From Candidatus Aminicenantes bacterium UBA6228 (GTDB lineage: Bacteria; Acidobacteriota; Aminicenantia; Aminicenantales; Saccharicenantaceae): a stretch of 64,000 nt of DNA. The stretch is taken from assembly GCA_002441005.1 (NCBI GenBank), contig DJWO01000010.1, positions 1 to 64,000 of the forward strand. The letters are read 5' to 3'. Under the pieces are notes generated by a model that did not search any database, was not told the DNA's origin, and saw only the letters and a list, made by a program, of their open reading frames with translations. Positions 42,780 through 51,682 of this stretch are shown here, piece by piece. The position numbers and the translations under genes are program-made. Position 1 is the stretch's first letter. Every line of letters begins with the position of its first letter.

Positions 42780-45038
42780 ATGATGGTTGAAACTAAATCA
42801 AATCAACAAAATATTTTAGAACAAATCCTTTACTACTGGCATGCCATCCTGCGCTGGAAATGGACCGGCTTAACCATAGCTTTTTTGATTCTGGTCATTA
42901 CCCTGGCCATCATCCTGATTTTCCCTCACGTTTATTCAGCCAGGGGAACAATCTGGATAGATGAAAGTTCAAATATCCTCCCTTTTGAGGACCTGAACCG
43001 CCTGACCGGCGAAATAAACGCTCAGAGTCATTCGATGCTGCTGACCAGCCGGTCCTTAGCGGCCGAGGTTATTGATAAAATGAAGCTGGCTGATAACCCC
43101 GAATTTGGCGGGGGGAGAAAAAATAGCTCCGCCGCTGGAACGGCAAGTGAGATCAGCCCTTATTATAAGGAAAAATTGATTGACACTTTTTTAAAGAATC
43201 TATCAGTCACTCCCCTGTCCGGGACAAAATTGATCGAAGTTACCTTTAATAATGAGAACCCGGCGCTGGCGGCTCAGATCTTAAATACCCTCTTCGATTC
43301 CTACATCGAAATGCTGGTTAAAAGGAAATATTATGCTTCCGAACAGGCCACCGAATTCCTGACAGCCCAGATGGCTACCCTGAGAAAAGAAATTGAAGAT
43401 AATGAAAAAAAGCTGTCCGAACTGAGCACCGAGCAGGGCATTTTGCCCTTGAGTTCGGCTGAGGCTCCCCTTCTGACCAAAATTACTGAGGTCAACACCG
43501 CCCTGACCGCTGCTACCCTCGACCGGGTGAATAAACTATCCTATTATAACCAGCTCAAATCCATGAGGCCCGAAGATATTTCTACCTCTGACAGCAATTC
43601 AGCTCTGGCCAAATTGAGAGAACAGTATCTGCTTTTAAGCCGGGAATATGCCCGCCGGCTGGCCAATATCAAACCTGAATACCCGGAGATGCAAAAACTT
43701 AAGTCTGATATAGAAGCAACCTATGAAGCCCTGCAGACTGAAAAAGAAAACATGATCAAATCAGCCTATGCTGATTACCTGGGAACTCTGACCAAAGAAC
43801 AGAACCTGCAAAAATTGCTGGATGAACTCAAAGGGCAGGTTTACAAGACTAACAGTAATGTCATTCTGTATAATAGCCTTAAAATCGAAACCGATAATAA
43901 GAAAGCCCTACTGGAAGCTTTATCTAAAAGGCAGAGCGAAACTGATCTGGCTTCAAACCTGAAAGATCTGCAGGCTTTAAATGTCTGGGTGGTGGATAAA
44001 GCTTCAGTACCGGTTGATCCGTCCTTCCCTAATAGAAAAAAAACCCTGCTGATTGGCTTGCTCTTAGCCTTGATTGGTGGAGCTGGAACCTCGCTTTTTA
44101 TTAACTATCTGATAGCAACAGTTAAATCATCAAGAGACGTTTCTTTAGCTACCGGGCTGGCCACGATTGGGACCATTCCCGCTTTCGAGAAAGAGTTCAA
44201 ACCCAAAGGGCCATTAGCCGAATACAAATCCTTGCGCAATTTGCTCGGGGGGAGGCCAAATCCTGACGATGGACATGGGAAAAGGCATCACCTGCCAAAA
44301 CAAAAAGTGTCCTTATCACCTTCAGCTTCGTCAGCTAAGAGCCAGGGTTCTTCCCATCAAATCGAACTCGTCCTGGCTCATGAACCTCAATCAATTCAGG
44401 CCGAGGGTTTTCGCTCGATCAGAACCAGCCTGATGCTATCTTTGATGGACTCTAACCGGAAGGCTTTTCTCTTTTCGAGCCCGCTGAGCCAGGATGGAAA
44501 ATCTTCTATCGTTTCTAACTTAGCCCTGGCTTTATCTCAAGCCCACAAAAAAGTGGTCATCGTCGATTCTGATCTGCGCAAGCCGAGACAGGATAAGATT
44601 TTTGAACTTGATTATACCTGGGGTCTCAGTCACTTTTTGGGCTCGATAGTTGATGCCACTGAAATAATTCTGCCAACTCCTTATACCAATCTCTTCCTCG
44701 TTCCAGCCGGTAACGCTCAGATCCCGCCCTTAGAAGCCCTGTTATCGGATAAAATGAAGGCCTTTATTTCCTTTCTCAGGCAGCAATATGACTACGTTCT
44801 GCTTGATTCTCCCCCGCTGCTGGCTATCTCCGATGCGCTGGTTTTAAGCAAGATGGTTGATAACCTCATCTTAGTGGTCAGGGCCGGGCAGACGCCGGTT
44901 TCAGCTCTCAAACAAGTTAAGACTAAACTGGATGCTCATAAGATTAACTGTTTAGGAGTCATCATTAACGGAGTCAGTTTGCTCGAACAGGACGGCTATT
45001 ACTCCCGGCAATATTATCATTATTCCAAACCTCTTTAA
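42780..45038 (+). CDS. Chain-length regulator / bacterial tyrosine autokinase (Wzc-like)
   Basis: A 752-aa inner-membrane protein. Residues 1-450 are the Wzz co-polymerase part, with transmembrane helices at about 30-49 and 422-444 and a long periplasmic coiled region between them. Residues 540-752 are the BY-kinase: Walker A SPLSQDGKSS (567-576), Walker A' VVIVDSD (592-598), Walker B YVLLDSPP, and a tyrosine-rich tail (GYYSRQYYHYSKPL) that should be autophosphorylated. Kinase cycling controls EPS chain length and export with the Wza-like partner. Confidence 0.9.
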   Translation: MMVETKSNQQNILEQILYYWHAILRWKWTGLTIAFLILVITLAIILIFPHVYSARGTIWIDESSNILPFEDLNRLTGEINAQSHSMLLTSRSLAAEVIDKMKLADNPEFGGGRKNSSAAGTASEISPYYKEKLIDTFLKNLSVTPLSGTKLIEVTFNNENPALAAQILNTLFDSYIEMLVKRKYYASEQATEFLTAQMATLRKEIEDNEKKLSELSTEQGILPLSSAEAPLLTKITEVNTALTAATLDRVNKLSYYNQLKSMRPEDISTSDSNSALAKLREQYLLLSREYARRLANIKPEYPEMQKLKSDIEATYEALQTEKENMIKSAYADYLGTLTKEQNLQKLLDELKGQVYKTNSNVILYNSLKIETDNKKALLEALSKRQSETDLASNLKDLQALNVWVVDKASVPVDPSFPNRKKTLLIGLLLALIGGAGTSLFINYLIATVKSSRDVSLATGLATIGTIPAFEKEFKPKGPLAEYKSLRNLLGGRPNPDDGHGKRHHLPKQKVSLSPSASSAKSQGSSHQIELVLAHEPQSIQAEGFRSIRTSLMLSLMDSNRKAFLFSSPLSQDGKSSIVSNLALALSQAHKKVVIVDSDLRKPRQDKIFELDYTWGLSHFLGSIVDATEIILPTPYTNLFLVPAGNAQIPPLEALLSDKMKAFISFLRQQYDYVLLDSPPLLAISDALVLSKMVDNLILVVRAGQTPVSALKQVKTKLDAHKINCLGVIINGVSLLEQDGYYSRQYYHYSKPL

Positions 45039-45131
45039 GAGGGCAGGCGGCGAAATCAGCCTCAGATATACATTTAGGCGGTTAAGACTTTGTCAGGCTT
45101 GAAAGGCGGCAACCAGGTTAAAACAAAAGTT

Positions 45132-45161
45132 TTGACAATTTGGCCTTTTATGATGTATAAA
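45132..45161 (+). promoter_or_regulatory. Sigma-70 promoter of the PAS-GGDEF gene
   Basis: TTGACA (45132-45137), 18-bp spacer, TATAAA (45156-45161), about 50 bases before the ATG at 45212. This suggests expression separate from the EPS operon that ends at 45038. Confidence 0.6.
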
Positions 45162-45211
45162 TTAACAGGATTAGACGGGCGGCATAAAGAACAATTAACA
45201 GGAAGATTTCT

Positions 45212-46162
45212 ATGAGCGATAAGCTTATTCTGGAGGCTCTGGACAGGCTGGAAGACCGCTATCTCAACCGGCTGCTGGACCAGGTCACTGACGGCTGTGC
45301 TATCCTGAGTAAGGACAGGAATTACGTTTTCTGGAATAAATCGGCTGAGGCCTTGACTGGTTTCCGGCCAGAAGAAATCCTCGATAAACCTTGTCATGGT
45401 GAGCTCGCTTTGTTTACCGATTCGGGCGGAAAGCCGCTCTGCGAGGAGAACTGCCTGTGTGAACAGGTCTTAAAAGACAGTCAGCCCCGCTTGCTCGAAG
45501 TTTATCTCCAGCATAAGAATGGTTTCAGGCTGCCGGTCAGATTGAAAGTAATTCCCTTGCTAAATGGCGACGGCCAGCCAGCCGGCCTGGCAGAAATTTT
45601 TAGCAATTTGAGCCCGGCTGTAGCTATTCCTATGAAAGTGGCTGAACTCGAAAAAATGCAGTTGCTCGACCTCGATACCGGCCTGCCCAACCGGCTTTAT
45701 ATGGAAATGTATCTGAAAAATAAAATAGACGAGTATCAAAAATATGGCCTGCCCTTTGGCCTGATTTATGCCGACGTCGATAATTTTAACAAAATTCAGG
45801 AAAGATTTGGCCGCTTTAATTCAGCCAAGCTGATCCGGATGATTGCCCGGACTTTTCAAAAGAATATCCGCTATTTTGATATTGTCTGCCGCTGGGAAAA
45901 CGAAGAGTTTTTGATTTGCCTTTTAAATATTGATGAGAACCGGCTGGATATTGTGGCTAACAAACTCAGATTGCTGGTAGCTGAATCCTATATCACGATT
46001 GAAACCGGCTTGCTTAATGCCACTGTCTCAATGGGCGCCACTCTGATTCAGAGATTTGATACTACTGAATCCTTAGCCAAGAGAGCCGAAGAATTGATGC
46101 TCCATAGCAAGTGGCTGGGCCGGAATAAAGTCAGTCTGGATTTTACTCAGAAAGAGACTTAA
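45212..46162 (+). CDS. PAS sensor with degenerate GGDEF domain
   Basis: A 316-aa soluble protein. Residues 18-130 are a PAS domain with a cysteine cluster (Cys61, Cys77, Cys81, Cys83) that could bind a metal or react to redox state. Residues 150-310 are a GGDEF fold (LDTGLPNRLYM; YADVDNF), but the active-site loop reads ENEEF (229-233) and the GTP-binding region reads KIQERFGRFNSA instead of KxINDxxGHxxGD. Diguanylate cyclase activity is therefore unlikely; it may bind c-di-GMP or GTP or act through protein contacts. It lies directly after the Wzc gene, suggesting control of EPS production. Confidence 0.8.
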   Translation: MSDKLILEALDRLEDRYLNRLLDQVTDGCAILSKDRNYVFWNKSAEALTGFRPEEILDKPCHGELALFTDSGGKPLCEENCLCEQVLKDSQPRLLEVYLQHKNGFRLPVRLKVIPLLNGDGQPAGLAEIFSNLSPAVAIPMKVAELEKMQLLDLDTGLPNRLYMEMYLKNKIDEYQKYGLPFGLIYADVDNFNKIQERFGRFNSAKLIRMIARTFQKNIRYFDIVCRWENEEFLICLLNIDENRLDIVANKLRLLVAESYITIETGLLNATVSMGATLIQRFDTTESLAKRAEELMLHSKWLGRNKVSLDFTQKET

Positions 46163-46187
46163 CCTGATTTTTCCCCAAAAATAAATA

Positions 46188-46211
46188 CCCCTTTTCCTTC
46201 CGGAAAAGGGG
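46188..46211. terminator. Bidirectional intrinsic terminator
   Basis: A perfect 10-bp stem, CCCCTTTTCC (46188-46197) with GGAAAAGGGG (46202-46211), closed by a TTCC loop. It lies between the convergent PAS-GGDEF and SH3-like genes. On the minus strand the stem is followed by TATTTATTTTT; the plus-strand tail is less U-rich. Confidence 0.75.
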
Positions 46212-46247
46212 CAAAGAAAGGAGGGGTTAAAAGGGGGTAAAGGGGGT

Positions 46248-47111
46248 TCAATTAGAAAAAGAGGATTTGTATTTTTTGCCGAGGCATTCGGCAACAAAAG
46301 CAACTTTATTGTCTGAGCCAGTCAGAATCAGATCCAGTTCAGTGTCTCCCATGTCCCAGGAAGATCTAAACTCCAGCTGACCGGCACCTAAGGCTTTTCC
46401 CCAGTATTCATTTTTGTTCTGGTAGGTTGGATCAAACCAGACAACCCGATCATTAACCGGCTGGCCAAGCCTGGTCTCTAAATAATTTTTTATTTTTAGA
46501 TAGTCAGAAATGTAATAATTATTGTCAGTATAATTATCCAGCAGATGAAAACGGGCTGAGATTAATTCATAACGCCAGAAGACATATTCTATCAGGCACT
46601 GCTTATTCATAATCTGGCGGCGATATTGATAGACTTCAGTCTCTCCAGATTTTTCCTGAGCCAGAGGCCGGCCTTCAATTTCGACGAGCTTATCCTGAGC
46701 TGCCCCCCAGATAATGACGGGTTGATATTCCTGGTTGACATCAAGCTCTTTTGGTTGATAATCGGCTTCGCCGCTGGAGACTAAAACAGAATTGACTTCG
46801 GGAAAAAGTTTCCGGAGCATTTGCTCCTGAACATAACCGGCCAGAGTTTTGCCCTTATCGGGAAGTTGATAATAGACAAAAATCCAGTCACGTTTAAAAC
46901 GGACTGCGCTGGCCTGAGCTAAGATATCTCCAGCCCGGGCCGAGACTACTACCGGACTTTTTTCATTGGGCTCAAGATGAAGATTAGCTTTGGGGACAAT
47001 TACCTGGTATTTCTTGACCTGGGCCTGAACAATAGAAGTAAGGGAGACCATCAGGACCAAAAGGGTTATGATTGAGAATAAAACACTTGGAGGCCGCTCG
47101 TTTTTTTTCAT
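46248..47111 (-). CDS. Exported SH3-like domain protein
   Basis: A 287-aa protein with a signal peptide (VLFSIITLLVLMVSLTSIVQAQ), a bacterial SH3-type domain at about residues 32-105 (KANLHLEPNEKSPVVVSARAGD, then WIFVYYQL), and an unrecognised C-terminal half rich in aromatic residues (for example VWFDPTYQNKNEYWGKALG). SH3 domains of this type often bind cell-wall peptides. The ATG has GGGAAGGG upstream. It is convergent with the PAS-GGDEF gene and not part of the EPS operon. Its role is unknown. Confidence 0.65.
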   Translation of the reverse strand: MKKNERPPSVLFSIITLLVLMVSLTSIVQAQVKKYQVIVPKANLHLEPNEKSPVVVSARAGDILAQASAVRFKRDWIFVYYQLPDKGKTLAGYVQEQMLRKLFPEVNSVLVSSGEADYQPKELDVNQEYQPVIIWGAAQDKLVEIEGRPLAQEKSGETEVYQYRRQIMNKQCLIEYVFWRYELISARFHLLDNYTDNNYYISDYLKIKNYLETRLGQPVNDRVVWFDPTYQNKNEYWGKALGAGQLEFRSSWDMGDTELDLILTGSDNKVAFVAECLGKKYKSSFSN

Positions 47112-47410
47112 TTTGACCCTTCCCCATTAAAAACTTTCATTACTTTCCTTTCTTGCCTTAAGCATAAGCCACCTCTCCTCCGGGACAATACCCGTCAGAG
47201 ATGATTCCGGGGGGGAGATTGCCTAACCCCGGGTGGATGACTAATCTCAGCCGGTGACAGAATTCCATAAATAACCTACCTTAAGCTATCATCTCTGAAG
47301 ACCGATCACCGTCAGGAAATTGAAAGTGAGAGCCTCTCGCCCCTGAAGGGCAGCGGTGTAAAAAGGCAAATCGGGGGGCTTGGGCTGGAGAGCAGATGAG
47401 ATCTGAAGAG
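47112..47410. other. G+C-rich intergenic region with several hairpins
   Basis: No open frame is convincing. The stretch can fold into several short stems: CGGG-ACAATA-CCCG (near 47183), CCGGGG paired with CCCCGG (near 47206-47236), and GCCC-CTGA-AGGGC (near 47340). It precedes the minus-strand SH3-like gene as a possible leader and lies downstream of the minus-strand tRNA. It does not match a riboswitch or small RNA that I recognise. Confidence 0.35.
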
Positions 47411-47483
47411 AGCCAGCGAGAGGAATCGAACCTCCGACCCGCTGATTACGAATCAGCTGCTCTGCCGTCTGAGCTACGCTGGC
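47411..47483 (-). tRNA. tRNA-Thr (anticodon CGT)
   Basis: On the minus strand the cloverleaf is complete: acceptor stem GCCAGCG/CGCTGGC, D stem GCTC/GAGC, anticodon stem GCTGA/TCAGC around the loop TTCGTAA with anticodon CGT (reads ACG, threonine), and a T arm GGAGG-TTCGATT-CCTCT. Discriminator base is T; CCA is not encoded. Confidence 0.95.
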
Positions 47484-47749
47484 CTGGCCATTATCTAACT
47501 CTTGGGCTTGATTATATCATAAGGCCGGGTCAGCCGACAATAAAAGGCCTGCCGCCAGTGGTGGCTTCTGCCCTCTTTTGACCGGCTAAAATTCTTTAAA
47601 ATTTATAGCTTTATCCCTTCAAAAAGAGCAGCCGTTTGATTACAATACTCATCTATAGCCAGATGACCCGGACTGATCCCGGTCTAACTGGCCGGTTAAA
47701 ATCAAGCTGTCGCCTGTCCCGGCAGAATTAGAAAGGGAATAAAATTTAG
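47484..47749. other. Intergenic region between tRNA-Thr and smc
   Basis: Contains the promoter of the minus-strand tRNA (A+T-rich stretch around 47505-47530) and the leader of smc. GAAAGGG ten bases before the smc ATG is a fair ribosome site. No further gene is seen. Confidence 0.4.
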
Positions 47750-50700
47750 ATGTTCATAAAAAAATTAGAAGTTCAGGGTTTTAAGTCATTCGCCGACCGG
47801 ACAAAAATTCTTTTCCATCCAGGCATTACCGCTGTCGTCGGTCCTAACGGAACCGGTAAGAGCAATATCGTTGATGCCATCCTGTGGGGACTGGGCGGGA
47901 TAAGGCTGAAATCAGTCCGGAGTGACAGGACGGAAGATATTATTTTTAATGGCAACACTAAGAGGCCGCCGGTCAGCCTGGCCGATGTCGTCCTGACTCT
48001 CGGCAATGAAGAAGAGCTGGTCATCTCCCACCGGGTTTTTCGCTCGGGAGAAAGCGACTACCGGCTTAACGGCAAGTCTGTCCGCCTGAAAGATATCCAG
48101 GATGAGCTGTGGAAAAACTCTATTGGAGAGAGGGAGTACTTCGTTATTGAGCAGGGTTCAATTGGCTCCTTTGTCACCTCCAAGCCTCTCGAAAAAAGGG
48201 CTTTAATCGAAGAAGCAGCCGGCACTGCCTATTACAAAGACAAGAAGAGACAGGCCCAATCGAAGCTTGAATCAAGCGAACAAAACCTGACCAGGCTTGA
48301 AGACATTATTATCGAAGTCGAAAAGTCTAAGAATTCTTTATATCGCCAGGCTTTAGCCGCGGCCCGTTACCGGCGGCTTAGAGAAAGGCAGCGAGAACTC
48401 ACCGCCCACCATTTTTACCGGCGAATGCTAAAACTCGATCAAGGCCTGGAAGATATAACCAGAGAGATAGAGAAGGCCCTCACGGCTGAGCAGGATTTGA
48501 CGGCCAGGGTCAAAGAGGGTGAAAGAAACATTGCTGCCTTGAGAAAAAATCTCTGGGACGAGGAGAAAAGCCTCAAAGAAAAACAGGAGCGGGTCTTCAA
48601 CCTGCAGACTCAACTTTCCCGGACGGAAAGCGAGAGCGAGCGGGAAGCGAAAAGGCTGGAATACCTCGAGACGGCCCGGAAACGATCGGAGGAAGACAGA
48701 GCCGAATTGGAAGAAGAAATAAAAGCCGCCGGGGCTGAGATGGATCAGATCCTGGCTCGCCTGTCTGAACTGGAAAAGAGCCTGGCCGAAGCAGTCCAGG
48801 CGGCCGAAGCCGGACGCCTTTCCTGGGCAGAAGCCAGCCAGACGGTCAAAGAGGAAGAGAACGGCCTGGCCGGGCTCCGTCAGCTGCAGATGACCAGAAT
48901 TCAGGAAAAGACCGATGCCCATAACAACCTTTCCAGGCTGGAAAAAGAGCTCGAGCTTGTTACCAGGCAGATAGATAAGCTCCTGCAGGAAAAAGAAAAC
49001 CTTCATAGTCAGGAAAGCCGGCTGGAGCAGAGCCTGAGAGAGGCAGAAAGCAAGCTGGCCGAAAAATTGAGTCGTCAGGAAATCAGCCAGCAACTATTTA
49101 AAGCGGCTGAAGACAAACTTCAAACCAGCCTGTCCGAGCTGAATTTTCTTGAAGAAAAGCTGGCCGGCCTGAAACAGGCGGCTGCTGAACTTAGCTATGA
49201 GCTGCAGGCTCTGGGAAAAATAACTGAAGCAGAAAGAGAAATGGCGGGCCAGAAGGTGCTGCCTGAAGCTCTGGGCTGGTTTTCTGAACTGGTAGAAGTT
49301 CCGGAGGGAGAAGCAGCCCTTTTTGACCTTTTCTGGAAAGAGGAAGCCAGAGCTCAAGCCTGTCTGGTTGAAGATTTCAAAAAAATGCTGCCGGCGGAGA
49401 TTAAGACCAATATCCTTCTCCTGGCCGGCCAGCGGCCGGAGGACTGGCCGGCTGGTATCCTGGAGGAAGCAGGCGTCCTGGGACAGCTGACCGGCAGGCT
49501 TAAAGCCAGAGATCAACTGGCCGGTCATCTGGGCCGTCTGAAGGAAGCTCTGATTGTGTCTGACCTGGAGACGGCAATCAGATTGTGGGAAAAATATCCT
49601 GAGTTCAACTATATCAGCCAGGCAGGCGATGTTCTGGAATCTTCCGGTCTTCTGCGCCCGGCCGAAAAGAGGGAGGGGCTGTTTACCCTTGAACAGGAAA
49701 AGAGAAAATTACAGAAAGAAATAGAGAGACTGGAGGCTGAACAGCTGCCCTTGCTCAGCAGCCTGAGCAGTCAGAAAGAGATAAAGGAGGCGGCTGAAGC
49801 CGAAATTGCCCGGCTAAAAAAAGATATCTCCGACCGGGAAAGAGAACTCTATGACCTTGAACATGAAAAGAAATTTGCCGCGGCTGAGCTGGAAAAAATA
49901 ATAACCGGATTGACCGTGATCGAACGGGAAGAGCTCATTCAAGCTCAGGAGAAAGAAGGCTTGACCGGGAAGAAGTTTGAAGCTTCCTCCAGACTGGAAA
50001 AAGCTGAACTGGAATTAAAGAACATAGAAGAGGAGATAAGATCTAAAGAAGACAGACTGAAAAGCTTAAAAGAAAAAGAGCAGGCTGAAGGAAAAGCTTA
50101 TTATCAATTAGGAACAGACAGGGATCTTCTCCAGGAGAAAATAAACAGCACCCGCAGCCATCAAAAATCTCTGGAAAAAAGGCTGGAAGCCATTAAATCA
50201 AAAATCGGCCAGCTCGAAATTGAAGCTTTTACTAACGACGAGGAAAAAGCCAGCCTGAATAAATTAATAGATGAGCTAAAGCAAAAAGCAGTCCTCAGCC
50301 TGGAAGAAAAACAAAAAGAACAGGTTCTCCTGGAAGAACTCGAGCAGCTGGTTCAGACCCATCAAAAAGAACTCGAAGAGCAGGAAACCGCCCTGAATGA
50401 TATCCGGGAAAGAGAAGAAAAGGCTAAAGAAGAGAGGATGCGGCTTGAAATCCGGCGGGCAGAAATAGAGAGAGACCGGGTCAATCTCGAGGAAACCTGC
50501 TGGCAGGAGTTAAAGAAAAACCTGATCGAATTAAGACAGGAAATTGAATCAAAAGAAAAACCGGCAGAAGAAGCCCCGGAGAGCGAAGAAATTTCCCGAG
50601 CCCTGGCCGAAGAAGCCGAGCCAGAAGAAGCGGAAGAGACAGCTGAAGAAAAAGCCGAAGAAAAGCCTAAGGAACAAAAAGAAAGAAGAAGAGAAAAGCC

Positions 50701-51463
50701 TCAAACTCCGCCAGCCGAACTGGCCGATGAAGAACTAAACCGGGAGCTCGAAGCTATCAATGAAGCCCTCCTTCGCTACCGGGCCGTTAATTTGATGGCC
50801 GAAGAGGAATATTTAGAGCAAAAGACAAGGTATGACTTTTTGATTCAGCAGAAGCAGGATTTAAAAGATTCCATTCATTCGACTGAGGAAGCTATTAAAA
50901 AGATAGACGAGGAAAGCAAGACCCAGTTCTTAACAGCCCTCCAGGAAGTCAATAAGAATTTTCAGGAACTTTTCGCTTTGCTCTTTAGAGGCGGGACAGC
51001 TGAAGTTAAGCTCCTCGAGCCTGAGAACCCGCTGGAAAGCGGAGTGGAAATCGTTGCCCAGCCGCCTGGCAAGAGAGTCCAGAATCTAACCCTGCTATCT
51101 GGGGGAGAAAAGTCACTGACCAGTCTGGCCTTTCTGTTTGCCCTTTTTAGATATAAGCCGTCTCCTTTCTGCATTCTGGATGAAGTTGATGCGGCTTTAG
51201 ATGAGGCCAATTTGACCCGTTTTCTTAACCTGATGAAGGCCATCAAACATCAAACCCAGTTTATCATCATCACTCATAATTATAAGACAATGGAAGTGGC
51301 TGACTATATCTACGGCACCACGATGGAAGAACCAAATATCACCAAAGTTTTTTCAGTCCGGATGGAAAGGAAAGAAGCTCTGGACCTCGCCCAGAATGAC
51401 AGGCAGCAGGCCGGTGAGGATCCTGGTGTCGAAGCCCCGGGAGTCCCGTCCGAAGAAAAATAA
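47750..51463 (+). CDS. smc: Chromosome segregation ATPase SMC
   Basis: A 1237-aa condensin subunit that organises and segregates the chromosome. The Walker A GPNGTGKS is at residues 31-38, long coiled coils run on both sides of a hinge (about residues 500-640), and the C-terminal head carries the signature LLSGGEKSLTSLA and Walker B FCILDEVDAALDEAN. An unusual low-complexity insert rich in Glu, Ala, Lys and Pro (roughly residues 920-990, DNA about 50550-50720) interrupts the second coiled coil near the head. The gene stands alone; scpA and scpB are not in the window. Confidence 0.93.
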   Translation: MFIKKLEVQGFKSFADRTKILFHPGITAVVGPNGTGKSNIVDAILWGLGGIRLKSVRSDRTEDIIFNGNTKRPPVSLADVVLTLGNEEELVISHRVFRSGESDYRLNGKSVRLKDIQDELWKNSIGEREYFVIEQGSIGSFVTSKPLEKRALIEEAAGTAYYKDKKRQAQSKLESSEQNLTRLEDIIIEVEKSKNSLYRQALAAARYRRLRERQRELTAHHFYRRMLKLDQGLEDITREIEKALTAEQDLTARVKEGERNIAALRKNLWDEEKSLKEKQERVFNLQTQLSRTESESEREAKRLEYLETARKRSEEDRAELEEEIKAAGAEMDQILARLSELEKSLAEAVQAAEAGRLSWAEASQTVKEEENGLAGLRQLQMTRIQEKTDAHNNLSRLEKELELVTRQIDKLLQEKENLHSQESRLEQSLREAESKLAEKLSRQEISQQLFKAAEDKLQTSLSELNFLEEKLAGLKQAAAELSYELQALGKITEAEREMAGQKVLPEALGWFSELVEVPEGEAALFDLFWKEEARAQACLVEDFKKMLPAEIKTNILLLAGQRPEDWPAGILEEAGVLGQLTGRLKARDQLAGHLGRLKEALIVSDLETAIRLWEKYPEFNYISQAGDVLESSGLLRPAEKREGLFTLEQEKRKLQKEIERLEAEQLPLLSSLSSQKEIKEAAEAEIARLKKDISDRERELYDLEHEKKFAAAELEKIITGLTVIEREELIQAQEKEGLTGKKFEASSRLEKAELELKNIEEEIRSKEDRLKSLKEKEQAEGKAYYQLGTDRDLLQEKINSTRSHQKSLEKRLEAIKSKIGQLEIEAFTNDEEKASLNKLIDELKQKAVLSLEEKQKEQVLLEELEQLVQTHQKELEEQETALNDIREREEKAKEERMRLEIRRAEIERDRVNLEETCWQELKKNLIELRQEIESKEKPAEEAPESEEISRALAEEAEPEEAEETAEEKAEEKPKEQKERRREKPQTPPAELADEELNRELEAINEALLRYRAVNLMAEEEYLEQKTRYDFLIQQKQDLKDSIHSTEEAIKKIDEESKTQFLTALQEVNKNFQELFALLFRGGTAEVKLLEPENPLESGVEIVAQPPGKRVQNLTLLSGGEKSLTSLAFLFALFRYKPSPFCILDEVDAALDEANLTRFLNLMKAIKHQTQFIIITHNYKTMEVADYIYGTTMEEPNITKVFSVRMERKEALDLAQNDRQQAGEDPGVEAPGVPSEEK

Positions 51464-51527
51464 CCATAAAAGTCAAGGCCGCCACAATCTGACCACAGAT
51501 GGCGAAAAGATAATTTCAAGGGAAAGA

Positions 51528-51571
51528 AAAGAGAAAATTCTCTTTGACTGCTATCTGATATTTGATATATC
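51528..51571 (+). promoter_or_regulatory. Candidate promoter with inverted repeat before SSS symporter
   Basis: TTGACT (51544-51549), 16 bp and TATATC (51566-51571). An inverted repeat AAAGAGAA-AA-TTCTCTTT (51528-51545) overlaps the -35 and could be an operator or a weak terminator of smc. Confidence 0.4.
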
Positions 51572-51682
51572 ATTCGCTTCTATGAAGATGGCTTTTAACT
51601 TTAAAACAGGACAGCCTTTGAACTGGCCCACCGGTAATCTTGCTGCTTATGGCTTTACTTTCTTCCCGACAAGGAGGATTTG

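Noticed and set aside
47160..47400. Cobalamin, TPP or c-di-GMP riboswitch
   Set aside because: GCCGGTGA and a few stems looked suggestive, but the diagnostic conserved boxes of these classes are missing.
47396..47581. 61-aa plus-strand frame across the tRNA
   Set aside because: It reads antisense through tRNA-Thr; the tRNA explains the sequence and the frame has no ribosome site.
48428..49528. Two long minus-strand frames of 221 and 144 aa inside smc
   Set aside because: They mirror the Glu/Lys/Leu coiled coil of SMC and show no family motif.
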